DNA of 46,386 nucleotides, from NCBI GenBank assembly GCA_025999255.1, contig BNXB01000007.1, positions 1-46,386 of the forward strand, read 5' to 3'. This DNA comes from Bacteroidia bacterium. GTDB taxonomy: Bacteria > Bacteroidota > Bacteroidia > Bacteroidales > Azobacteroidaceae. Within the stretch, counting starts at the first letter, position 1. Each line of letters starts with the position of its first letter. The notes beneath the pieces were generated by a model. It ran no database searches. It saw nothing but the letters and a program-made list of their open reading frames with translations, and was not told the DNA's origin. Shown here piece after piece: positions 1 through 6,572 of this stretch. Both the position numbers and the translations under genes were made by a program.

Positions 1-1325
1 ATATCCAGATTGGAACGGTACGAATAGGTATTGTATCCTGTATTCGCTTTATACGGACTTGCCTGATCCCAAGTCACGTCTTCACCCGTATAGGCCGACA
101 TGCGTCCCATAATCGCTACCAGGGAAGATATTGCTGTCGCCTCGGCATGACTGATTGGTTTGTTGTCGCGGATGTGGTTTACAAAGTTGACATGCTCCAG
201 GACAAACTCATTGGTTTGTTCATGTTCGGCTTTTTCTTTTTCGAAATCATATTTCCACAGGATGTTTCCTTTCCGGTCTTTGATTTCTCCATTATTCGAC
301 CAGGTTCCTTTTGTACCCCGGATGACTTCGGAAATATTATTCGAACAACCGTCAATCTGACGGCACATACTGGTGACATGAATGTCGTCTTCGTAAACAA
401 AATCGACGCAGAACATATCGTACTGGTCGCCGGTCTGACGGCGTTGGTGAGCTCCGAATCCGGAAGCCAGGACAGGTTTTTTCCCTATGAACCAATTGAT
501 CACATCGATATTATGTATATGTTGTTCTACGATATGATCTCCGGACAGCCAGTTCCAGTTTCCCCAGTCGCGGATCATCCATTCGATATCCGTCCATTGT
601 TTTTCTTTTGTACGGAGCCAGTGTTTTCCGGTATTCCAATAGATATTAGCCGATACGATATCGCCGATTAATCCGCTTTGTACTTGCTTGTATCCTTCAA
701 TATATTTTCTTTGATGGTGGCGTTGCGTACCGGTAATTACGACAAGGCCTTTTGAAAGCGCTTGTTTTGACGAAGCAATTACCGAACGCGCTCCGACAGG
801 GTCAACAGCTACCGGTTTTTCCAGAAATGCATGTTTTCCTGCATCTACAGCCGCCTTGAAATGTAACGGACGAAAAGCGGGAGGAGTGGCCAGAAGCACG
901 ATATCCACACCGGAGGCGATTACCTTTTCATAGCTGTCGAAACCTGTAAAACAATTCTCGTCGGGAATATCCTGATTGAACTTTTCTTTCAGTATTTTAC
1001 GGGATTCCTCCAATCGATCACGGAATAAATCTCCCATAGCTACAATAGAAATACCAGGTGCAGCAGTCAGTAGATCCTGTGCAACGCCTGTCCCACGGCG
1101 TCCACATCCGATGAGGCCTACTTTCAGAGGAACTCCATCTTTGGCTTTATCGGGTAAATACGCCGGAATATTCCATTCGGATTCGGGGAGCAACGGGGTT
1201 AGATTTACGACTCCTTCATTTTTGTTACATGACGAAAGAAGACTGCCTGCTCCTAACGTTCCTACGGCGCCTCCTGCCAGGACTACGCTTGAGAGAAAAT
1301 CTCTTCTGTTGAATTTATTATTCAT
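1..1325 (-). CDS. Gfo/Idh/MocA-family oxidoreductase, Tat-exported lipoprotein (3' end cut by window edge)
   Basis: The minus-strand reading frame starts at the ATG at 1323-1325 and stays open to base 1, so the C-terminus lies outside the window. About 441 residues are visible. The N-terminus has a twin-arginine motif (RRDFL, residues 7-11), a hydrophobic stretch and a lipobox-like LLSSC with Cys33, so the protein is probably exported by Tat and lipidated. A Rossmann motif (VGLIGCGRRG) and the family EKP motif (LEKPVA) follow, the usual NAD(P)-binding and catalytic Lys region. Exported Bacteroidota members of this family act on glycosides, often by oxidising C3 or as NAD-dependent glycosidases. 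It lies 22 bases downstream of the TIM-barrel gene, at the distal end of the sugar locus. Substrate is unproven; a sulfoquinovoside or its 3-keto form is my inference. Confidence 0.9.
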   Translation of the reverse strand, partial: MNNKFNRRDFLSSVVLAGGAVGTLGAGSLLSSCNKNEGVVNLTPLLPESEWNIPAYLPDKAKDGVPLKVGLIGCGRRGTGVAQDLLTAAPGISIVAMGDLFRDRLEESRKILKEKFNQDIPDENCFTGFDSYEKVIASGVDIVLLATPPAFRPLHFKAAVDAGKHAFLEKPVAVDPVGARSVIASSKQALSKGLVVITGTQRHHQRKYIEGYKQVQSGLIGDIVSANIYWNTGKHWLRTKEKQWTDIEWMIRDWGNWNWLSGDHIVEQHIHNIDVINWFIGKKPVLASGFGAHQRRQTGDQYDMFCVDFVYEDDIHVTSMCRQIDGCSNNISEVIRGTKGTWSNNGEIKDRKGNILWKYDFEKEKAEHEQTNEFVLEHVNFVNHIRDNKPISHAEATAISSLVAIMGRMSAYTGEDVTWDQASPYKANTGYNTYSYRSNLD

Positions 1326-1347
1326 AATTTTTGATTTTTGTATCGTA

Positions 1348-2274
1348 TCAAGTATAAATCGGTTTCAAATTCGAAGTAATGTATTTCATACTTTCGGTAG
1401 CTGATTCCAATGGAGTCATAGAAGTACTGTCCTGTTCAACATTGAGCCATCCGGAATATTTAATACTTTTTAGTATTTTCATTATTTCGGGAAAATTCAC
1501 TTCCCCTTTTCCCAATTCACGGAGATTAGGTCCGAAATTGGGGCGTTTAAATTTGCCTGAAACGTCTTTCAGATGGAAATAACTTAATCTATTGCTATAT
1601 TTCCGGACGATATCGACTACATTACCTCCTCCTAATTGGATATGTCCTGTGTCCGGAGCCATTTTCACATATTTCGCATCGGTTAATTCCATGATCAGGT
1701 CAATTTCTTCCGGCGTTTCTATAATGGTATTCACGTGCGGGTGTACGCCTATCTGTAATCCGGAATCTTTAGCTATTTTTCCCAATTCGTTCAGGAAAGG
1801 TGCGCTTTTTTTGATTTTTTCTTTTATTTCCTCTTCTTTTCCACGTCCCGGAGGACCTATGATTACATTTTTTGCCCCGTAGAATTTCAGATTTTCCAAT
1901 GTGCTTTTGAAGGAAGACATGATATTGTCTTGTTGATCCGGGTCAAAAAAATTACCTCCAAAATAATTACCGGCAACCGATAGTTTTTTTTCTGCCAGTA
2001 AATCCCGGAAACTTTCACGGGTAAAACCCTGTTTTAAAAGTTCGTCTTTTCTGGGAGTAAATTCAATTCCGTCCAATCCCAGATCAGATAGATTTTGTAT
2101 TGTTTCGGAAAGGGGAATATTCTTTCCCTTAAAATCGCGCCAGAGTATCCATCCCATTGACCAGCGAATGGCCGGCTTGGGTTTTGCTTTGGCAAAACAG
2201 GTATCTACCCTGGTTCCCCCTACGATGATTACTGATGTAATTGCAGCATTTTTAATAAATTGTCTTCTGTCCAT
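1348..2274 (-). CDS. Tat-exported sugar phosphate isomerase/epimerase-like TIM-barrel protein
   Basis: 308 residues of the xylose-isomerase-like TIM-barrel fold (AP-endonuclease 2 superfamily). The N-terminus reads MDRRQFIKNAA, a Tat-type twin-arginine signal, so it should act in the periplasm, where phosphorylated sugars are unlikely substrates despite the family name. Metal-ligand motifs of the fold are present: His178/His180 in VHPH, Asp208 in PDTGH, His234 in YFHLKD and Glu280 in NVEQD. Relatives of this type next to Gfo/Idh/MocA genes in Bacteroides serve as lyases or hydratases on 3-keto-glycosides (established for a few members as I recall; transfer to this gene is inference). It sits between a second TIM-barrel gene and an exported oxidoreductase, which supports a shared periplasmic pathway. 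Confidence 0.88.
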   Translation of the reverse strand: MDRRQFIKNAAITSVIIVGGTRVDTCFAKAKPKPAIRWSMGWILWRDFKGKNIPLSETIQNLSDLGLDGIEFTPRKDELLKQGFTRESFRDLLAEKKLSVAGNYFGGNFFDPDQQDNIMSSFKSTLENLKFYGAKNVIIGPPGRGKEEEIKEKIKKSAPFLNELGKIAKDSGLQIGVHPHVNTIIETPEEIDLIMELTDAKYVKMAPDTGHIQLGGGNVVDIVRKYSNRLSYFHLKDVSGKFKRPNFGPNLRELGKGEVNFPEIMKILKSIKYSGWLNVEQDSTSMTPLESATESMKYITSNLKPIYT

Positions 2275-2313
2275 ACCAATTATTTTAAAGTAAATAGTGA
2301 AAAAATATACTAA

Positions 2314-3246
2314 TCAGGCATCCGGGTCGACTTCCCGGTACGCTTTGATAATCGCCAACTCGCCGTCTTTTCCCGGTTTGCTTTGTCCGTGTTCCAAAGA
2401 TATGACCTCGTTGTACTTTCTTTCGTGCAGGTATTTGAAAATGTTTTTGTAATTGATTTCCCCGGTAGTCGGTTCGTTACGGCCGGGATTATCCCCGATG
2501 TGGATTGAACCGATGTAATCCCAACACAGTTCCAGATTAGAGAGCAAATTTCCTTCGGTAACTTGTTGATGGTATAAATCGTTTACCATTTTGCAGCAAG
2601 GGTGATTAACCGCTACGCAAATGACTTTGGCCTGTGTGGTACGCGTCAGAAATACGCCGGGGTGGTTAATCAGCGTGTTCAATGGTTCCATTACCAGTTC
2701 CAGACCGGATTCGCCCACGATATCGCAACACATGCGGAGATTTTCGATTACATTGGCTGTCTGGTATTCCATATGTAATTTTGGATCGCAGTTTCCCAAT
2801 ACAATCAATCCTTTGTTGATACCGGTGCGTTTTTGTACTTCAAGTCCGGCTAACATTTTTTCCTTGATAACATTTTTACTTTCCTTGTTACTCAAGACAA
2901 AATGGGTTCCGCCGGCTGTTTTGAGTGAGAATTGTCCTAATTCCAATCCCAAACGTTTCGCTTCGTTAGCGATTTTTTCCTGTTCTGCAGGAGGACGACC
3001 GATTAAACCGAGGTCGTAAGCCGCCCGGAAGCCCTGGTCGGCAATAAATTTGAGATTGTCGATGGGATCTTTTCCCGCATTTGCATTAAACATTCCCAGT
3101 GTTGGCGCGTACTTTAGCGTAAATTTCGCTTTATTCGAAACGTTCGATTGCATTGCCGTTTTTGCAACGGTTTCTGTTGCGATTCCGCTTAATCCTGCCA
3201 GAGCGATACTCCCTGCAGCATTTTTAATGAAAATTCTTCGTTCCAT
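2314..3246 (-). CDS. Tat-exported hydroxypyruvate-isomerase-like TIM-barrel protein
   Basis: 310 residues, second member of the xylose-isomerase-like TIM-barrel superfamily in this operon. The N-terminus MERRIFIKNAAGS is a twin-arginine signal followed by a short hydrophobic segment. Metal-binding motifs typical of the hydroxypyruvate isomerase / tagatose-epimerase branch are visible: Glu187 (VMEPLN), Asp223 (NDLYH), His249 (IHIGDNPGR) and Glu285 (SLEHG). It is clearly different in sequence from the neighbour at 1348-2274, so the pair probably catalyses two successive steps rather than being a recent duplication. Epimerisation, beta-elimination or hydration of an oxidised sugar are all possible; the exact reaction cannot be read from the sequence. 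Confidence 0.88.
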   Translation of the reverse strand: MERRIFIKNAAGSIALAGLSGIATETVAKTAMQSNVSNKAKFTLKYAPTLGMFNANAGKDPIDNLKFIADQGFRAAYDLGLIGRPPAEQEKIANEAKRLGLELGQFSLKTAGGTHFVLSNKESKNVIKEKMLAGLEVQKRTGINKGLIVLGNCDPKLHMEYQTANVIENLRMCCDIVGESGLELVMEPLNTLINHPGVFLTRTTQAKVICVAVNHPCCKMVNDLYHQQVTEGNLLSNLELCWDYIGSIHIGDNPGRNEPTTGEINYKNIFKYLHERKYNEVISLEHGQSKPGKDGELAIIKAYREVDPDA

Positions 3247-3285
3247 TTTATATTGTTTTTATGTTTTGTGAACTACTTCCGATAT

Positions 3286-3332
3286 CCGGTAGTTGAAACT
3301 ACCGGCTACTAAACAATGCAACCTATGGTTGC
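3286..3332. repeat. Two adjacent intergenic hairpins
   Basis: Bases 3286-3293 (CCGGTAGT) pair perfectly with 3298-3305 (ACTACCGG) around a TGAA loop, and 3318-3323 (GCAACC) pair with 3327-3332 (GGTTGC) around TAT. The second is followed on the plus strand by a short T-rich run. They lie 40-86 bases upstream of the TIM-barrel gene ending at 2314 and next to the 10-bp tandem repeat. They could be an RNA processing or stability element inside the operon, or a REP-like sequence. Confidence 0.55.
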
Positions 3333-3370
3333 TTTTGTTCAAGAGTTTAACTTCATATATTATCAAACAA

Positions 3371-3454
3371 CTCCCTGTAACTTCCTGTAACTCCCTCTAA
3401 CTCCCTGTAACTCCTTGTAACTCCTTGTAACTCCTTGTAACTCCCTCTAACTCC
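3371..3454. repeat. 10-bp tandem repeat, 8.4 copies
   Basis: Eight head-to-tail units of CTCCCTGTAA, with variants CTTCCTGTAA, CTCCCTCTAA and CTCCTTGTAA, plus a final CTCC. The period is exactly 10 bases throughout. It begins just after the TauE/SafE stop codon (minus strand) and precedes the TIM-barrel gene, in a 215-base gap that is the longest inside this operon. Read on the minus strand the unit is GGAGTTACAA-like, so each copy contains a GGAG stretch. Such a minisatellite can vary in copy number. Confidence 0.9.
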
Positions 3455-3461
3455 ATTATTA

Positions 3462-4199
3462 TCAAATCAGCATGACAACGCCAACCAGAAGTAAAGAAGC
3501 GAATACAATTTTCTTGAAAAGAATTTCACTGACTTTGTTATGAACGATTTCTCCCGCCAGGATTCCGGCAACCAAAAATGGGAGCAGGAACAGGATATCG
3601 CTTCCGATTTCGAAATTTAGTTTCTTTTCAAAAAGATACTGTAACATCAATACTGTGTTCAATGTCGTCCATAAAAGGCACATGGTGGCGCGGAACTGTC
3701 CCTTGTCGGATATTTTCCGGGCGGAATACAAGACAATCAAAGGGCCTCCTACGGCGAATGCCCCGTGGACGATCCCGCCCATAAGGAGGAACAGGTATCC
3801 GGCGAACTCCGGTAACGAGCGTTTGCCGGTTGCGGGCGCGAAACTTTTATACAATTGAACGGCAGCCGAAATGACGATGAAAATCCCCAGAGCTTTTTTC
3901 AATACCATGGCGTCCAGACTTTTGAAAATCAACATTCCTATGGGCATACCCAAGCCTGATAGAAGTATAATCACTCCGAATTGTTTCCAATGAATCCGCT
4001 TGAATTTGGTGATGACAAAATAGAGAGCCAATGCCCAAGCCAGAATCGAAAGAACTATTTTGGCCTGTTCCAGGTCTCCCATCAGGGCGATTACAAAAGG
4101 AAATGCCAATACGGTGCATCCGAAGCCCGTTACCGCTTCCAACGAATGAGTTATAAATACGACAAGTCCTATAAGGAGTAATATTTCAATTACCGGCAT
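3462..4199 (-). CDS. TauE/SafE-family sulfite/organosulfonate exporter; proposed isethionate exporter
   Basis: 245 residues, almost entirely hydrophobic, with about eight predicted membrane segments. The N-terminal repeat carries the family signature around GFGCTVLAFP (residues 26-35) and the second half repeats it as VHGAFAVGGPLI. TauE/SafE proteins export sulfite, sulfoacetate, isethionate and related anions. In sulfo-TK gene clusters a TauE-type protein exports the C2 sulfonate end product. The gene lies 11 bases after the alcohol dehydrogenase, so it is translated from the same transcript. Its presence in a sugar locus is one of the strongest pointers to a sulfonated sugar. Alternative: sulfite export after C-S cleavage, but no desulfonating enzyme is visible here. 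Confidence 0.9.
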   Translation of the reverse strand: MPVIEILLLIGLVVFITHSLEAVTGFGCTVLAFPFVIALMGDLEQAKIVLSILAWALALYFVITKFKRIHWKQFGVIILLSGLGMPIGMLIFKSLDAMVLKKALGIFIVISAAVQLYKSFAPATGKRSLPEFAGYLFLLMGGIVHGAFAVGGPLIVLYSARKISDKGQFRATMCLLWTTLNTVLMLQYLFEKKLNFEIGSDILFLLPFLVAGILAGEIVHNKVSEILFKKIVFASLLLVGVVMLI

Positions 4200-4209
4200 A
4201 AAATTTTTT

Positions 4210-5373
4210 TCAGATTTTATTTTTTATCAGTTCAAAAATAATTTCCCGATTCACTTCAACAATGTTGTTTTTCATTTTAGGGTCATCCAATGATTTGTTG
4301 AAAAGTTCTCCGATTTTGTCTGTACGGAGTTCAATGTTTAAATCCTTGAATGTGAATGGTAATCCGAATTTTTTCTTCAATGTGATGATCTTTTTCAAAA
4401 GCGTATCAATCAAATCGTCTGTATCTCCTTCTCCATATAAAGCTTTTGCCACTAGTTTCAGGCGTTGCCTTGTCGTTTCGTTCCGGAGGTTTAACCGGAA
4501 AACATCTTCTAAAGTAAATGCGCAAGCTATTCCGTGAGGAATATGCCATTCTTCGGAAAGGATGAAAGAGAGGGCGTGAACTGCGGCAGTTCCCGTCATA
4601 CTGAATCCTGTGCCTGCCATACAAGCGGCTTCGAGCATTTCCGCCCGGCCTTCCAAGGCTTCAGAAAGGGAACTGTCGTAAGCGGTTTCCATCCATTTTA
4701 AAATCCGGACTGCGCTTTCGACGGCAATCCGGTCGCTCAATGGGGAGGCATTCTTATTCCAGAGCGTTTCCAATGCATGTGAAAGGGCGTCGAAAGCGGT
4801 AGATGCGGTAATTGCTGGGGGAAGACCTTGCGTATAAGCGGTAACTAATACCGCGATATCGGCTTGCATCAACGGATGTCCTAAAGTGTATTTTCTTCCG
4901 CTCCGCGAGGTGTAAACGCCTACCTTTGTCACTTCCGAACCGGTTCCTGCAGTTGTTGGAATAAGAATCAGCTTTACATCCCGTTTTTCGATTTTCCGGG
5001 TAGCTCCGGCGCCGAGATAATCGTCCAAATCGCCTCCATTGCTCAGGACTGCGGCTATTCCTTTCGCCGAATCCATAGAACTCCCCCCGCCGATACCGAT
5101 TACAACATGGATTGCTTTTCCTTTCAGTTGGTCTGTCATCGCCATGATATCAGTCACTTTGGGGTCGGGAAATACCTTGTCGAAAATTTCGACTTTGCGG
5201 ATTTTCCGAAGTTCGTCGAGCATTATATCCCGCTGCAGTAACGGGTTGTTGTCAATAATCAGGCATGGATTCGCCTGTTCTCCGCCACAATAAAAGATGA
5301 GTTTATCCAGATCATGCGCCGTCAAATGTCCGGTTTTAATGATTTTTGTACTTGTTATCGCTTGTTCGAACAT
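4210..5373 (-). CDS. Iron-dependent alcohol dehydrogenase; proposed sulfoacetaldehyde reductase (SqwF/SarD-like role)
   Basis: 387 residues, typical length for the Fe-ADH family. Visible motifs are the NAD-binding GGGSSMDSAK (95-104), TTAGTGSEVT (140-149), and the four metal ligands Asp195, His199 (DALSH), His266 (AAVHALS) and His280 (IPHG). The active site therefore looks intact. Enzymes of this family reduce small aldehydes with NADH, and gut bacteria such as Bilophila use one (SarD) to turn sulfoacetaldehyde into isethionate. Here it is translationally close to RpiB-like (8-base gap upstream) and TauE (11 bases downstream), which fits reduction of the pathway's last aldehyde and its export. 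Family is certain; substrate is inferred from context. Lactaldehyde or sulfolactaldehyde reduction is an alternative. Confidence 0.93.
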   Translation of the reverse strand: MFEQAITSTKIIKTGHLTAHDLDKLIFYCGGEQANPCLIIDNNPLLQRDIMLDELRKIRKVEIFDKVFPDPKVTDIMAMTDQLKGKAIHVVIGIGGGSSMDSAKGIAAVLSNGGDLDDYLGAGATRKIEKRDVKLILIPTTAGTGSEVTKVGVYTSRSGRKYTLGHPLMQADIAVLVTAYTQGLPPAITASTAFDALSHALETLWNKNASPLSDRIAVESAVRILKWMETAYDSSLSEALEGRAEMLEAACMAGTGFSMTGTAAVHALSFILSEEWHIPHGIACAFTLEDVFRLNLRNETTRQRLKLVAKALYGEGDTDDLIDTLLKKIITLKKKFGLPFTFKDLNIELRTDKIGELFNKSLDDPKMKNNIVEVNREIIFELIKNKI

Positions 5374-5380
5374 CTCTTTC

Positions 5381-5857
5381 TTATTTAAAGTGTTCTTCTT
5401 CCAGTTCTCCTATTTCTTTCACGCAATTGGCAAGGAATTTTTTCCAGTCGTCATCGACTCCCGCTGTAAATTCCGTTTCGAGCCAGGCGTCGATCATCAG
5501 ACAGGCATGTTTGGCGGGAGATAACCATTCACCGAAAACAAGTACATTGCAGTTATTGACCGCTTTTGCCTGCTGAGCCGTGAATGTGTTTGTCGCGTGT
5601 ACGGGATAGACGCCTTTGAATTTAGCGGCTGTAATGACGCTTCCGGCTCCTGTTCCGCAAATAATGATCCCTTTGTCGCAGCGCTTTTCCGAAACCACTT
5701 TCGCTACTGCCGCCGCCGCTTTGTGATAAGGTACAAAATCCGGCTCGTTTTTCATACCTACATCTTCTACCTGAAATCCTCGTTTTTCCAGATACGCGAT
5801 TAAGTCTTTTTTTAACGTTAACCCTGCTCGGGTGCTTCCGATAACTATTTTTTCCAT
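5381..5857 (-). CDS. RpiB/LacA/LacB-family isomerase without phosphate-binding residues; proposed 4-deoxy-4-sulfoerythrose isomerase (SqwI-like)
   Basis: 158 residues, full RpiB length. The catalytic Cys67 in IICGTGAGS and the following anion-hole loop are kept. Aligned by eye to E. coli RpiB, residues that bind phosphate or open the furanose ring are all changed: the DH pair at 9-10 becomes TR, His99 becomes Val100, Arg110 becomes Trp111, Arg133 becomes Val134 and Arg137 becomes Trp138. The enzyme should therefore still do aldose-ketose isomerisation but not on ribose 5-phosphate. 4-Deoxy-4-sulfoerythrose has no 4-hydroxyl and cannot form a furanose, so a ring-opening His would not be needed. 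Gap to the alcohol dehydrogenase gene is 7 bases. Alternatives are another non-phosphorylated or differently charged tetrose. Confidence 0.9.
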   Translation of the reverse strand: MEKIVIGSTRAGLTLKKDLIAYLEKRGFQVEDVGMKNEPDFVPYHKAAAAVAKVVSEKRCDKGIIICGTGAGSVITAAKFKGVYPVHATNTFTAQQAKAVNNCNVLVFGEWLSPAKHACLMIDAWLETEFTAGVDDDWKKFLANCVKEIGELEEEHFK

Positions 5858-5876
5858 TTTATTTATTTTTTTATGT

Positions 5877-6488
5877 TTAAATCACTCGAATTTCCAATAC
5901 TTTCTTGCTTTCTAAAAAGCCTTCCAATGTGTCGTCTTTTGAAAGGCGCCCGATACCCGAAGGTGTTCCCGTATAAATCAAATCGCCTTCGTACAAGGTC
6001 ATAAACCGGCTGACGTACGAGATGATGTCGTTGAAGCCGAAAATCATATCCGACGAACGACCGGTTTGCCGTTTTATGCCATTGATAGTTAATTCGAATC
6101 CGATATCATTGGGATTTTTTAATTGATCTATGGGAATAAATTCCCCCAGGCCTGCCGACTGGTCAAAAGCTTTACACAATTCCCAGGGATTTCTCTTTGC
6201 ACGTAAACTTCGTTGTAAATCTCTCGCCGTAAAATCGATCCCCACGGTTATTTCATTGTAGTATGTTCCGGCTTCCTCTTTTTTAACGTTTTTTCCGGTT
6301 TTTGACAATTTGATGACTAATTCGGTTTCATAGTCCATTTCTTTAGAAAAATCCGGAAGTATAAAATCTTCGTCGTTTTTCAGTACGGCGTCATCCGGTT
6401 TCAAAAAAATAACCGGTTCCTGCGGCTCGGGATCTCCCAGTTCGCTGAGATGCGCCTTGTAATTCATACCTACAGCTATAATTTTCAT
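5877..6488 (-). CDS. Fumarylacetoacetate hydrolase-family protein
   Basis: 203 residues, a single FAH C-terminal-type domain. Metal ligands Glu54 and Glu56 (DYETELV) and Asp85 (VGIDFTARDLQ) are present, as is the TGTPSGIG loop (173-180), so it looks catalytically competent. The family cleaves C-C bonds in acylpyruvates or decarboxylates/isomerises related keto acids. The start ATG at 6486-6488 gives MKIIAVGMNYKAH, the usual beginning of short family members. It is 19 bases upstream of the RpiB-like gene and clearly in the operon. No step in the textbook sulfo-TK route needs it, so its job here is open; it may repair or remove a side product such as a keto acid. Confidence 0.9.
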   Translation of the reverse strand: MKIIAVGMNYKAHLSELGDPEPQEPVIFLKPDDAVLKNDEDFILPDFSKEMDYETELVIKLSKTGKNVKKEEAGTYYNEITVGIDFTARDLQRSLRAKRNPWELCKAFDQSAGLGEFIPIDQLKNPNDIGFELTINGIKRQTGRSSDMIFGFNDIISYVSRFMTLYEGDLIYTGTPSGIGRLSKDDTLEGFLESKKVLEIRVI

Positions 6489-6572
6489 ATTTTACATATT
6501 TTAACAGTTGAATTAATCTTTTATTCGAATAAATTTTATATATTTATTAAACGCTTTCATATGTACATAATT

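Noticed and set aside
147..671. Plus-strand open frame of 174 codons
   Set aside because: It is antisense to the Gfo/Idh/MocA gene, which has clear motifs in the minus frame.
3371..3454. CRISPR array
   Set aside because: Units are 10 bases with no spacers, and no cas gene is near.
5381..5857. Ordinary ribose-5-phosphate isomerase B or LacA/LacB
   Set aside because: Phosphate and ring-opening residues are missing, and no tagatose or ribose genes accompany it.
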